A stretch of 64,000 bases of DNA from Pseudomonas sp. ABC1 (GTDB lineage Bacteria > Pseudomonadota > Gammaproteobacteria > Pseudomonadales > Pseudomonadaceae), in the NCBI RefSeq assembly GCF_013395055.1, contig NZ_CP058349.1:1240001-1304000 (forward strand), in the 5' to 3' direction. How positions within the stretch are numbered: position 1 is the first letter of the stretch; each line of letters opens with the position of its first letter. Below are positions 50,158-58,999 of this stretch, piece by piece. The notes beneath the pieces are model-generated. The model did not search any database, was not told where the DNA came from, and saw only the letters and a list, made by a program, of their open reading frames with translations. The translations under genes and the position numbers were made by a program.

Positions 50158-51078
50158 ATGTGGTTTCGCAATTTGCTCGTTTATCGTCTCACGCAGGATA
50201 TCCCCCTCGACGCAGAGACACTTGAGACCGCATTGGCCAGCAAACCCGCCCGCCCCTGCGCCAGCCAGGAACTGAGCACCTACGGTTTCGTCGCGCCCTT
50301 CGGCAAGGGCGCCGATGCGCCGTTGGTGCACCTCAGCAACGGCTTCCTGCTGGTGTCGACGCGCAAGGAAGAACGCATCCTGCCCGGCAGCGTGGTGCGT
50401 GATGCCTTGAAGGAAAAGGTCGACGAGATCGAGGCCGAGCAGATGCGCAAGGTCTACAAGAAGGAGCGCGACCAACTGAAGGACGATATCGTGCAGACCT
50501 TCCTGCCACGCGCCTTCATCCGCAAGTCCGGCACCTTTGCCGCCATCGCGCCGGAACAGGGCCTGATCCTGGTCGACGCCTCCAGCGCCAAGAAGGCCGA
50601 GGACCTGCTGTCCACCTTGCGCGAGGCCATCGGCTCGCTGCCGGTGCGTCCGTTGAGCGTGAAGATCGCCCCCAGCGCCACCCTCACCCAATGGGTCAAG
50701 ACCCAGGAGGCCGCCACCGACTTCTATGTACTGGATGAATGCGAGCTGCGCGACACCCACGAAGACGGTGGCGTGGTGCGCTGCAAGCGCCAGGACCTGA
50801 CCAGCGACGAAATCCAGCAGCATCTGGATGCCGGCAAGCAGGTGACGCAACTGTCCCTGGCCTGGCAGGACAAACTGTCCTTCATCCTCGACGACAAACT
50901 GGTGATCAAGCGCCTGCGCTTCGAAGACCTGCTGCAGGAGCAAGCCGAACAGGATGGCGGCGAGGACGCCCTGAGCCAACTGGATGCCAGCTTCACCCTG
51001 ATGATGCTGACACTCGTGCAGTTCCTGCCGTCGCTGTTCGAAGCGCTGGGCGGCGAGGAAATCCCGCAGGGCATCTAA
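50158..51078 (+). CDS. rdgC: Recombination-associated protein RdgC
   Basis: A ring-shaped, non-specific DNA-binding dimer that modulates RecA activity. The 306-residue protein matches the family end to end: MWFRNLLVYRLTQDIP, STYGFVAPFGKG, LVSTRKEERILPGSVVRDALKEKV, TFLPRAFIRKSGTFA, SLAWQDKLSFILDDKLVIKRLRFED and the C-terminal SQLDASFTLMMLTLVQFLPSLFEALGGE. It is monocistronic; the next gene downstream is controlled by its own riboswitch. Confidence 0.97.
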   Translation: MWFRNLLVYRLTQDIPLDAETLETALASKPARPCASQELSTYGFVAPFGKGADAPLVHLSNGFLLVSTRKEERILPGSVVRDALKEKVDEIEAEQMRKVYKKERDQLKDDIVQTFLPRAFIRKSGTFAAIAPEQGLILVDASSAKKAEDLLSTLREAIGSLPVRPLSVKIAPSATLTQWVKTQEAATDFYVLDECELRDTHEDGGVVRCKRQDLTSDEIQQHLDAGKQVTQLSLAWQDKLSFILDDKLVIKRLRFEDLLQEQAEQDGGEDALSQLDASFTLMMLTLVQFLPSLFEALGGEEIPQGI

Positions 51079-51114
51079 TGCCTTCCGTCCCCGGGCCGGC
51101 TATCATGCCGGCCA

Positions 51115-51170
51115 GTGGGGACGACCCCGCCGCGCTATCCAGTGCGCTTTCCATCCGGGGACGGCCCCAT
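51115..51170 (+). ncRNA. Guanidine-II (mini-ykkC) riboswitch
   Basis: Two short GC hairpins with ACGR tetraloops, the defining feature of the class: GGGG-ACGA-CCCC at 51117-51128 and GGGG-ACGG-CCCC at 51157-51168, with a 28-base linker. The element ends about 25 bases before the gdx start, close to its ribosome site, and should turn on guanidinium export when guanidine is bound. A separate stem (gccggc/gccggc, 51095-51112) just before it may end the rdgC transcript. Confidence 0.92.
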
Positions 51171-51195
51171 CGTCCAACCGTTTCCGGAGCCACCC

Positions 51196-51510
51196 ATGTC
51201 CTGGATCATTCTCTTCTTCGCCGGCCTGTTCGAGGTTGGCTGGGCCGTCGGGCTGAAATACACCGACGGTTTTTCCCGACCGCTACCGACCCTGCTGACC
51301 GTGCTGGCGATGGCCATCAGCCTGGCCCTGCTCGGCCTGGCCATGAAAGACCTACCGCTGGGGACGGCCTACGCCATCTGGACCGGCATTGGCGCCATCG
51401 GCACGGTCATCGCCGGCATCATCCTGTTCGGTGAGTCCATGGCGTTGGTCCGCTTGCTCAGCGTCGCGCTGATTCTCTGTGGCCTGATCGGTTTGAAGCT
51501 CAGTCACTGA
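51196..51510 (+). CDS. gdx: Guanidinium exporter Gdx (SugE-type SMR transporter)
   Basis: A four-helix small multidrug resistance protein of 104 residues that acts as an antiparallel dimer. Glu13 in TM1 (FAGLFEVGWAVGLKYTDGF) is the coupling carboxylate. GLAMKDLPLGTAYAIWTGIGAIG and LFGESMALVRLLSVALILCGLIGLKLS are typical of the Gdx branch rather than EmrE. The guanidine-II riboswitch upstream settles the substrate class. ATG 51196 is the family start; the longer in-frame extension runs through the riboswitch. Its last 159 bases lie antisense within the 3' end of the convergent MFS gene. Confidence 0.95.
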   Translation: MSWIILFFAGLFEVGWAVGLKYTDGFSRPLPTLLTVLAMAISLALLGLAMKDLPLGTAYAIWTGIGAIGTVIAGIILFGESMALVRLLSVALILCGLIGLKLSH

Positions 51511-53184
51511 CAGCGCCATCAGCCATGAACGTGGCCCGGCCTGGCGCAGCTCCAGCCGCAACAGCGAATGGCGTTGCAGGCGGGCCGGATCGAGCAGGGC
51601 ATCCGCACCGAGAACACAGACCAGCTCCCCCGCCGCCAGCCGGGCCAGCGGTGCCGACAGGACGTCTTCTCCCTCCAGCCGCGTGACCCCGCACAAGCGC
51701 AGCAGCCAGGCACCACGCACACCGCCATCCGGCATGAAGAAATGCACGGGGCGCCGCAACGTGCCGCCAATCAGCAGCACATCGAACCAGCGCCCATCCT
51801 GCGCCAGCAGCAGCGCAGCGCCCTGCTCTGGAACGTGCCCGGCGCCCTCTTCCGACACCTGATGCCGTGCCCGTCCGAGCAGCCAGGCGCCAAAGCGCAG
51901 GAGGAACTCCGGCACCGCGCGAAACAGGTAGAACGCCAGCAGCAGGTTGAGCAACGACACCACCAGGAACAGTTGCGCAATGGACAACCCGACCACCGCC
52001 AGCAGCAGGATCGCCAGGATCGCCGAGCACACCATGAACAGCGCATTGAGAATATTGTTCGCCGCCACTACCCGCGCGCGCTGGTACTCAGGGCTGCGTG
52101 ACTGGATCAGTGCATACAGCGGCACGATGTAGATACCGCCGAACAGCCCCAGGCCGAGAATATCCAGCAGGATCCAGAGCGCACCGGGCTCGGCCAGCAC
52201 CGCCCAGGCGCCCAACACCTCGGAGGCCGCGCTGAAGGCACTGGCATGCCACCAGAGCAGACCGCCAAACAGGCTCAGTCCCAGCACGCCCAGCGGTACC
52301 AATCCCATCTCCACCTTGCGCGCCGACAGCCGGGCACAGAGCATCGAGCCCAGCGCAATGCCGACCGAGAACACCGTGAGGATCAGCGTCACGGCCGTTT
52401 CGTCGCCGTTGAGCACCGTCTTGGCAAAGGCCGGGATCTGCGTCAGGTAGGTCGCCCCGAGGAACCAGAACCAGGAGTTGCCGATCATCGCCCGCGACAC
52501 CGAGCGATGCTGGCTGAAACCCAGGCGCAGGATTTGCCGGGTCTGGCGCAGGATATGCCAGTCCAGTTGCAGCTCCGGCAGCGGTGCGGGCGCCACGGGA
52601 ATCTGCCGGCTGGAGAAATAACCGGCCAGGGCCACCGCCAGCACCGAGCATGCCACCAGCAGCGCATAGCTCTCGCTGGACATCAGCAACCCGGCCACCA
52701 GCGTACCGCCCAGGATGGCCAGGAACGTGCCCATTTCCACCAGGCCGTTGCCGCCCATCAACTCCCGCTCGCCCAGCACCTGCGGCAGGATCGAATACTT
52801 CACCGGCCCGAACAGCGCCGACTGGGTGCCCATGCAGAACAGCACCAGCAACAGGATCGGCAGATGCCCGAACCACATCGCCACGGCACCGATCGCCATG
52901 ATCGCCACCTCCCAGAGCTTCAATGCACTAATCAGCCGGGATTTCTCGAAACGCTCACCGAACTGCCCGCCCAACGCCGAGAACAGGAAGAACGGCAGGA
53001 TGAACAACAGGGCGCTGAGATTGACCAGCACATTGGCATCCACCGCCGAGCCGATGCGATAGAGGATCGCCAGCACCAGTGCCTGTTTGAACAGGTTATC
53101 GTTGAAGGCACCCAGCAACTGGGTCACGAACAATGGCAGGAAGCGTTTCTTGCCGAGCAGGGCGAACGACGAGGCAGGACGCAT
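51352..53184 (-). CDS. MFS transporter, lysophospholipid transporter LplT-like, with C-terminal extension
   Basis: A 610-residue protein. Residues 1-~420 are a 12-helix MFS carrier resembling LplT and the carrier half of LplT-Aas fusions (LLGAFNDNLFKQALVLAI, FLFSALGGQFGERFEKSRLI, GTQSALFGPVKYSILPQVL). Residues ~430-558 are a soluble region (ALLLAQDGRWFDVLL, GELVCVLGADALLDP) that I cannot assign; it lacks an HX4D acyltransferase motif. The last ~52 residues are a Gln/Asp-rich tail read antisense through gdx and are probably non-functional read-out to the first available stop. It likely flips lysophospholipids inward; substrate is inferred. Confidence 0.85.
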   Translation of the reverse strand: MRPASSFALLGKKRFLPLFVTQLLGAFNDNLFKQALVLAILYRIGSAVDANVLVNLSALLFILPFFLFSALGGQFGERFEKSRLISALKLWEVAIMAIGAVAMWFGHLPILLLVLFCMGTQSALFGPVKYSILPQVLGERELMGGNGLVEMGTFLAILGGTLVAGLLMSSESYALLVACSVLAVALAGYFSSRQIPVAPAPLPELQLDWHILRQTRQILRLGFSQHRSVSRAMIGNSWFWFLGATYLTQIPAFAKTVLNGDETAVTLILTVFSVGIALGSMLCARLSARKVEMGLVPLGVLGLSLFGGLLWWHASAFSAASEVLGAWAVLAEPGALWILLDILGLGLFGGIYIVPLYALIQSRSPEYQRARVVAANNILNALFMVCSAILAILLLAVVGLSIAQLFLVVSLLNLLLAFYLFRAVPEFLLRFGAWLLGRARHQVSEEGAGHVPEQGAALLLAQDGRWFDVLLIGGTLRRPVHFFMPDGGVRGAWLLRLCGVTRLEGEDVLSAPLARLAAGELVCVLGADALLDPARLQRHSLLRLELRQAGPRSWLMALSVTELQTDQATENQRDAEQADQRHGLTEQDDAGDDRADGANAGPDGVGRPQR

Positions 53185-53255
53185 GGGATTCCTTGTACGA
53201 ACGAAGGGCCAGAGGACAATACAGGGTCACGACACCCCTGAAATGTCGGTGGCGC

Positions 53256-53321
53256 GTAGGGTGCGCCGCGCGCACCCAGGATAGCAACGGCACTTATTCA
53301 GGTGCGCATGGCGCACCCTAC
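53256..53321. repeat. Dispersed GTGCGC-type repeat, copy 2 (inverted pair)
   Basis: GTAGGGTGCGCCGCGCGCAC opens the element and GTGCGCATGGCGCACCCTAC closes it about 45 bases later; the outer arms are complementary. It lies in the 174-base gap between the GNAT 3' end and the MFS start. Related elements are at 8207-8230 and 58930-58983. Confidence 0.75.
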
Positions 53322-53358
53322 AAGAATCCGACAATCGATGCGCCCCATGGATCAGGCC

Positions 53359-53931
53359 TCAGGCCGAGGCCTTGCCCGCCTCCAGTTGCCGACGCAATTC
53401 CGGCCATTCACGGTCGGTGATGCTGTAGAGCATCGTGTCGTCGAGACGACCGTCGGCCAGTCGCCGGTGGTTGCGCAAACGCCCTTCATGCACCGCGCCC
53501 AGTTTCTCCAGCGCCTTCTGCGAGCGCAGGTTGCTGGCGGCGGTCTTCAATTGCAGGCGTACCAGCTTCCACTGTTCGAAGGCATGGCGCAGCAGCAGGT
53601 ACTTGATCGAGGCATTCAGGCCCGTGCCATGCTCTGCCTGGTCGATCCAGGTCCAACCCAGCTCGGCGGCGGGCAGGACGGGGATAAAGTCGGCGAAGCG
53701 TGTCGTACCGATGACCCGTTCGGCCAGGCGAATGGTGAACACCACTGCCAGGCCCTCACGCTGGGCGGCCAGGGCCTGGCGGTACCAGTCGGGCCGCAAG
53801 GGACCGTCGAGAAAGGCCAGGGCCTCGCGATTGAGGTCAGCCAGGGCGACCAATACGGGAATATCCGCTTCGACCATCGGGTCGAGGCGTAACGCACCAC
53901 GCTGCAGGACGAGCGGGCTGGGCATGAACAT
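53359..53931 (-). CDS. GNAT family N-acetyltransferase (RimJ/RimL-like)
   Basis: A 190-residue acetyltransferase of the RimJ/RimL/ribosomal-protein-Ser type: LRLDPMVEADIPVLVALA at the start, GTTRFADFIPVLPAAELGWTWI, GLNASIKYLLLRHAFEQW and VRLQLKTAASNLRSQKALEKLGAVHEG, the acetyl-CoA-binding and C-terminal signature. ATG 53931 (MFMPSPLV) is chosen because AGGAG lies six bases upstream; in-frame starts at 53949 and further upstream lack this. Acceptor substrate is unknown. It is divergent from the histidine kinase gene. Confidence 0.88.
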   Translation of the reverse strand: MFMPSPLVLQRGALRLDPMVEADIPVLVALADLNREALAFLDGPLRPDWYRQALAAQREGLAVVFTIRLAERVIGTTRFADFIPVLPAAELGWTWIDQAEHGTGLNASIKYLLLRHAFEQWKLVRLQLKTAASNLRSQKALEKLGAVHEGRLRNHRRLADGRLDDTMLYSITDREWPELRRQLEAGKASA

Positions 53932-54148
53932 CCTGATCTCCTGATCCATGAACGGCGGCGCTTTCGAAAAAAGTGACAGAATGCCCCGGAGCGCCGTCCC
54001 AGAGGCTCGCAGGTGGCCTGGAAAGCGCCCATGCGACCATGGTCGCAACCGTCACATTTGCGTCGGGTTTGCTGCGAAACTCGCCCCCTGATCATACACT
54101 GCAAGCCACCGCCCCAGCGGGTGTCGGGGCTATTCACCTGGAGTCCGC

Positions 54149-57100
54149 ATGACGCTGTCCGGTGGGTTGATCGCTCTGGTCGCCCTCATCTACATGGCCA
54201 TTCTGTTCGCCATCGCCTTCTATGGCGACCGCAACCAGGCCCCCATGCCGCCACGCATCCGTGCCTGGATCTACAGCCTCTCGCTCGCGGTGTACTGCAC
54301 CAGTTGGACCTTCTTCGGCGCGGTCGGCCAGGCCGCCGAGCAGCTCTGGTCATTCCTGCCGATCTACCTCGGACCGATCCTGCTGCTGCTGTTCGCACCC
54401 CAGGTGATCCAGAAGATGATCCTGATCAGCAAGCAGGAGAACATCACTTCGATCGCCGACTTCATCGCCGCCCGCTACGGCAAGTCGCAGACCCTCGCGG
54501 TGGTGGTGACACTGATCTGCCTGGTCGGCGTGTTGCCCTACATCGCGCTGCAACTCAAAGGCATCGTGCTCGGCGTCAACCTGCTGATCGGCAACAACTC
54601 AGACACCATGCCGGACGGCGCCAGCGACACCGCGCTGATCGTCTCCATCGCCCTGGCGCTGTTCACCATCCTGTTCGGCACGCGCAACCTGGACGTCACC
54701 GAACACCACCGAGGCATGGTGCTGGCCATCGCCTTCGAGTCGCTGGTCAAGCTGCTGGCATTCCTTGCCGTCGGCGCCTTCATCACCTTTGGCCTGTTCA
54801 ACGGTTTCGGCGATCTGTTCAACCAGGCCTACGCCAACCCGGCGCTGAGCGAATACTGGGTGTCGACCGTCAATTGGCCATCGATGCTGGTACAGACCAC
54901 CGTGGCGATGATGGCCATCGTCTGCCTGCCCCGGCAGTTCCACGTGGCGGTGGTAGAAAACATCGACCCGCGCGACTTCCGCCTGGCGCGCTGGGTCTTC
55001 CCACTCTACTTGGTGCTGGCAGCGATCTTCGTCATCCCTATCGCCCTGGCCGGGCAGATGCTGCTGCCCGCTGGCGTCAGCCCGGACACCTTCGTCATCA
55101 GCCTGCCGCTGGCCGAGGCGCACCCGGCGCTGGCCATGCTGGCGTTCATCGGCGGCGCCTCGGCGGCCACCGGCATGGTCATTGTCGCCAGCGTGGCATT
55201 GTCGACCATGGTCTCCAACGACATGCTGCTGCCCTGGCTGCTGCGGCGCAAAGAGGCCGAACAACCCTTCGAAGCCTTCCGCCACTGGATGCTGTCGGTA
55301 CGCCGGGTCAGCATCATCGCCATTCTGCTGCTGGCCTACGTCAGCTACCGCCTGCTCGGCTCCTCCGCCAGCCTGGCGACCATCGGCCAGATCGCCTTCG
55401 CCGCACTGACCCAGCTCGCGCCGGCCATGGTCGGCGCGCTGTACTGGAAGCAGGCCAACCGCCGTGGCGTGTTTGCCGGCCTGACCGCTGGCGGGCTGAT
55501 CTGGATCTACACCCTGGTGCTGCCGCTGCTCGGCTGGCCGCTGGAGATGTTCCCCGGCCTGGTCTGGATGCACAGCAACCCGCTGGGCTTCGAGATCAGT
55601 GCGCTGACACTGGGCGTCATCCTGTCCCTGACCGGTAACTTCACCCTGTTCTTCTGGGTCTCCATCCTCAGCCAGACCCGCGTCGCCGAGCACTGGCAGG
55701 CCAGCCGCTTCATCGGCCAGGAACTGACTTCGCCCAACAGCAACCGCCGCCTGCTCGCGGTGCAAGTGGAAGACCTGCTTCTGCTGGCCTCGCGCTTCGT
55801 CGGCGCCGAACGCGCCGAGCAGAGCTTCCAGCGCTTCGCCCGCCGCCATGGCCATGAATTCTCGCCACGCCAGCAGGCCGACGGCCAGTGGATCGCCCAC
55901 ACCGAACGGCTGCTGGCCGGGGTGCTGGGGGCGTCCTCGACCCGCGCCGTGGTCAAGGCCGCCCTGGAAGGCCGCGACATGCAGGTCGAGGACGTGGTGC
56001 GCATCGTCGGCGAAGCCTCCGAGGTGCTGCAGTTCAACCGAGCCCTGCTGCAAGGCGCGATCGAGAACATCACCCAGGGCATCAGCGTGGTCGACCAGTC
56101 CCTGCGCCTGGTGGCCTGGAATCACCGCTACCTGGAAATGTTCGAATACCCCGAAGGCATGATCTACATCGGCCGGCCGATCTCCGACGTCATCCGCTAC
56201 AACGCCGAACGCGGCCTGTGCGGCCCCGGCGACCCGGACACCCATGTCGCCAAGCGCCTGTACTGGATGCGCCAGGGCCGCGCCCACACCTCCGAGCGGG
56301 TCTTCCCCAATGGCCGAGCGGTGGAACTGATCGGCAACCCCATGCCGGGCGGCGGCTTCGTCATGAGTTTCAGCGACATCACCGCCTTCCGCGAAACCGA
56401 GCAGGCGCTCAAGGATGCCAACGAGGGGCTGGAGCAGCGTGTCAGCGAACGGACCCAGGAACTGTCGCAACTGAACAAGGCACTGATCGAAGCCAAGAGC
56501 ACGGCGGAAGCGGCCAACCAGTCCAAGACGCGTTTCCTGGCGGCGGTCAGCCACGACCTGATGCAGCCGCTGAACGCCGCCCGGCTGTTCTCGGCGGCCC
56601 TTTCCCACCAACAGGAAGCACTGCCTGCCGAAGCCCAGCAACTGGTCCGGCACATGGACAGCGCGCTGCGCTCGGCGGAAGACCTGATCACCGACCTGCT
56701 GGACATCTCGCGCCTGGAAAACCGCCGGATCACCCCGGACCGCAACCCCTTCGCGCTGGCATCCCTGTTCAATACCCTGGGCGCCGAATTCACTGCGCTG
56801 GCCCAGGAGCAGGGCATCAGCTTCCGCGTACGCGGCAGCAACCTGCGGGTGGACAGCGACATACGCCTGCTGCGGCGCGTCCTGCAGAACTTCCTGACCA
56901 ACGCCTTCCGCTATGCCAACGGCGAGGTGCTGCTCGGCGTGCGCCGTCGTGGCAAGACCCTGCGCCTGGAAGTCTGGGACCGTGGCCCGGGCATTCCCGA
57001 GGACAAGCTGCTGGTCATCTTCGAGGAATTCAAACGCCTGGACAGCCACCAGACGCGGGCGGAAAAAGGCCTCGGCCTCGGCCTGGCCATCGCCGACGGG

Positions 57101-57616
57101 CTGTGCCGCGTCCTCGAACACCCGCTGGAAGTGCATTCCTGGGTCGGCAAGGGCAGCGTGTTCAGCGTCACCGTGCCCATCGCCGAAGGGCTCATGCCAG
57201 CCACACAGCAACGCCTCCCGAGCGAAGCCCGGCAGACACCGCTGACCGGCGCCCAGGTGCTGTGCATCGACAACGAGGACAGCATCCTCATCGGCATGCA
57301 GAGCCTGCTGTCGCGCTGGGGTTGCCAGGTCTGGACCGCGCGCAATCGCGAAGAATGCGAGCAACTGCTGGCGCAGGGCATCCAGCCGCAACTGGTGCTG
57401 GTGGACTACCACCTGAACGCCGGCGACACCGGGCCGAACCTGATGGCCTGGCTGCGCACCTGCATTGGCCAGCCCGTACCGGGCGTGGTCATCAGTGCCG
57501 ACGGGCGTCGGGAACTGATCGCACAGGTGCATGCCGCAGGGCTGGACTTCCTGCCCAAGCCGGTCAAGCCGGCCGGCCTGCGCGCCCTGATGAGCCGCCA
57601 CCTGCCCCTGAAATAA
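54149..57616 (+). CDS. Hybrid sensor histidine kinase with sodium/solute-symporter-like input domain
   Basis: A 1155-residue membrane kinase. Residues 1-~490 are an SSS/PutP-type transporter domain of about 13 helices (SITSIADFIAARYGKSQ-like text at 95-115). A PAS domain follows (about 640-740, ISVVDQSLRLVAWNHRYLEMFEYPEGM), then a coiled coil, HisKA with phospho-His802 in AAVSHDLMQPLNAARLF, HATPase with NFLTNAFRYA, DRGPGIPED and GLGLGLAIADGL, and a receiver (LCIDNEDSILIGM, phospho-Asp1086 in LVLVDYHLNAGDTGPNL). The CbrA-like layout suggests nutrient sensing. No separate response regulator is adjacent, so the final output is unknown. Confidence 0.95.
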   Translation: MTLSGGLIALVALIYMAILFAIAFYGDRNQAPMPPRIRAWIYSLSLAVYCTSWTFFGAVGQAAEQLWSFLPIYLGPILLLLFAPQVIQKMILISKQENITSIADFIAARYGKSQTLAVVVTLICLVGVLPYIALQLKGIVLGVNLLIGNNSDTMPDGASDTALIVSIALALFTILFGTRNLDVTEHHRGMVLAIAFESLVKLLAFLAVGAFITFGLFNGFGDLFNQAYANPALSEYWVSTVNWPSMLVQTTVAMMAIVCLPRQFHVAVVENIDPRDFRLARWVFPLYLVLAAIFVIPIALAGQMLLPAGVSPDTFVISLPLAEAHPALAMLAFIGGASAATGMVIVASVALSTMVSNDMLLPWLLRRKEAEQPFEAFRHWMLSVRRVSIIAILLLAYVSYRLLGSSASLATIGQIAFAALTQLAPAMVGALYWKQANRRGVFAGLTAGGLIWIYTLVLPLLGWPLEMFPGLVWMHSNPLGFEISALTLGVILSLTGNFTLFFWVSILSQTRVAEHWQASRFIGQELTSPNSNRRLLAVQVEDLLLLASRFVGAERAEQSFQRFARRHGHEFSPRQQADGQWIAHTERLLAGVLGASSTRAVVKAALEGRDMQVEDVVRIVGEASEVLQFNRALLQGAIENITQGISVVDQSLRLVAWNHRYLEMFEYPEGMIYIGRPISDVIRYNAERGLCGPGDPDTHVAKRLYWMRQGRAHTSERVFPNGRAVELIGNPMPGGGFVMSFSDITAFRETEQALKDANEGLEQRVSERTQELSQLNKALIEAKSTAEAANQSKTRFLAAVSHDLMQPLNAARLFSAALSHQQEALPAEAQQLVRHMDSALRSAEDLITDLLDISRLENRRITPDRNPFALASLFNTLGAEFTALAQEQGISFRVRGSNLRVDSDIRLLRRVLQNFLTNAFRYANGEVLLGVRRRGKTLRLEVWDRGPGIPEDKLLVIFEEFKRLDSHQTRAEKGLGLGLAIADGLCRVLEHPLEVHSWVGKGSVFSVTVPIAEGLMPATQQRLPSEARQTPLTGAQVLCIDNEDSILIGMQSLLSRWGCQVWTARNREECEQLLAQGIQPQLVLVDYHLNAGDTGPNLMAWLRTCIGQPVPGVVISADGRRELIAQVHAAGLDFLPKPVKPAGLRALMSRHLPLK

Positions 57617-57667
57617 CCAGAAAGGCGGCATCAGCCGCCGCGTACAGCCAGACAACAAGGATCGACC

Positions 57668-58924
57668 ATGCCCGAGGCCCTGCAAATCCTCATCAACTTC
57701 GCCAGTGCCCTGGCCGCCGGCCTGCTGATCGGTGCCGAACGCGGCTGGCAGGAGCGCAACGAGAACGACAGTCACCTGGCTGCGGGCATACGCACCTTCG
57801 GCCTGACCGGCCTGCTGGGCGGCTTCGCCATGCTGCTCGCGGAGCAATTCGGCATCGTCGCCTGGGCGGTGATCTTCCTCGGCTTCGCCGCACTGGTGCT
57901 GACCTCCTATGTCGGCGACCTGATACAACGCCAGTCGCTGGGCATGACCAGCGAGGTGGCCTTGCTGATCACCTTCCTGCTCGGCAGCCTGGCGGTGGCT
58001 GAACAACCCGCACTGGCCGCCGCCGGCGCAGTGGCCGTGGCCCTGCTGCTGAGCCTCAAGCGCGCCATGCACAGCGCGCTGCTGCGCCTCAACGAAGAGG
58101 AACTGATCGGCGCCCTGAAGCTGCTGTTCATATCCCTGGTGCTGCTGCCGGCCCTGCCCAACCAGGGCTACGGCCCCTGGGACGTGTTCAACCCTTACGT
58201 CGTCTGGTGGCTGGTGGTGCTGATCGCCGGCATCGGCTTCGCCGCCTATGTGGCAATCCGGCTGCTCGGCACCCGCCATGGCCTGCTGTTCACCGCCGTG
58301 GTCGGCAGCATCGTCTCCTCCACCGCGATGACCGTCACCCTCTCGCGCCTGCGTGGCAATCGCAGTCTGCATGCCATGCTCGCCTGTGGCCTGCTGGCCA
58401 CCTCGGCGGTGATGTTCCCACGGGTGCTGCTGGAGGTCGGGCTGGTCAACCGGGCATTGCTGGCCCCTCTGCTGGCGCCGCTGCTGGTCACCACTCTGGT
58501 CTATGGCCTCGGGGCGCTGATCTTCTACCGACTGGCCGGCAAGGAGCCTGAAGAAGGCGGCGAGCCGCCGCTGAAGAACCCCTTCGAACTGGTGCCCGCC
58601 CTGCGCTTCGCCGCCCTGCTGGTGTTCATCCTGTTCCTGGTCGAAGCGGGCCGCCACTGGATGGGCGACTCGGGTGTCTACCTGGTGTCACTGCTGTCGG
58701 GCCTGGCCGATGTCGATGCCATCACCCTGTCCCTGGCGCGCAGTGCACAGGCCGGACTGGACCATCAGGTCGCGGTGCAGGCGATCTTCCTCGCCACCCT
58801 CAGCAACAGCCTGGTGAAGGCCGGACTGATTGCCCTGATCGGCGGGCGCGCACTGGCCCTGCGCACCCTGCCAGTGATCGTCGCCGGCCTCGCGGCGGGC
58901 GCGGTGACGCTGCTGGCGCTCTGA
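57668..58924 (+). CDS. MgtC/SapB N-terminal plus DUF4010 membrane protein
   Basis: A 418-residue polytopic protein. Residues 1-~135 form an MgtC/SapB-like domain (LAAGLLIGAERGWQERN, GIRTFGLTGLLGGF); about 180-415 is DUF4010 (VVGSIVSSTAMTVTLSRL, GVYLVSLLSGLADVDAITLSLA, ATLSNSLVKAGLIALIGGR). Around eleven hydrophobic helices are visible. The function is unknown; a transport or ion-homeostasis role is only suggested by the MgtC resemblance. It starts 51 bases after the histidine kinase stop and may share its transcript. Confidence 0.9.
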   Translation: MPEALQILINFASALAAGLLIGAERGWQERNENDSHLAAGIRTFGLTGLLGGFAMLLAEQFGIVAWAVIFLGFAALVLTSYVGDLIQRQSLGMTSEVALLITFLLGSLAVAEQPALAAAGAVAVALLLSLKRAMHSALLRLNEEELIGALKLLFISLVLLPALPNQGYGPWDVFNPYVVWWLVVLIAGIGFAAYVAIRLLGTRHGLLFTAVVGSIVSSTAMTVTLSRLRGNRSLHAMLACGLLATSAVMFPRVLLEVGLVNRALLAPLLAPLLVTTLVYGLGALIFYRLAGKEPEEGGEPPLKNPFELVPALRFAALLVFILFLVEAGRHWMGDSGVYLVSLLSGLADVDAITLSLARSAQAGLDHQVAVQAIFLATLSNSLVKAGLIALIGGRALALRTLPVIVAGLAAGAVTLLAL

Positions 58925-58929
58925 CAAAC

Positions 58930-58983
58930 GCAGGGTGCGCCACGCGCACCGACTTCCGCGACAGGTGCGCAGCCGCACCCTAC
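58930..58983. repeat. Dispersed GTGCGC-type repeat, copy 3 (inverted pair)
   Basis: The element starts GCAGGGTGCGCCACGCGCAC and ends GTGCGCAGCCGCACCCTAC, the same inverted-pair design as copy 2. It fills the convergent gap between the DUF4010 gene and rmuC and could serve as a two-way terminator. Confidence 0.75.
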
Positions 58984-58999
58984 GGTATGGAGCGGTGGA

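Noticed and set aside
54599..58657. A 1352-codon open frame on the minus strand
   Set aside because: Gln/His/Ala-rich composition typical of an antisense shadow; the plus strand encodes a complete histidine kinase and a DUF4010 protein.
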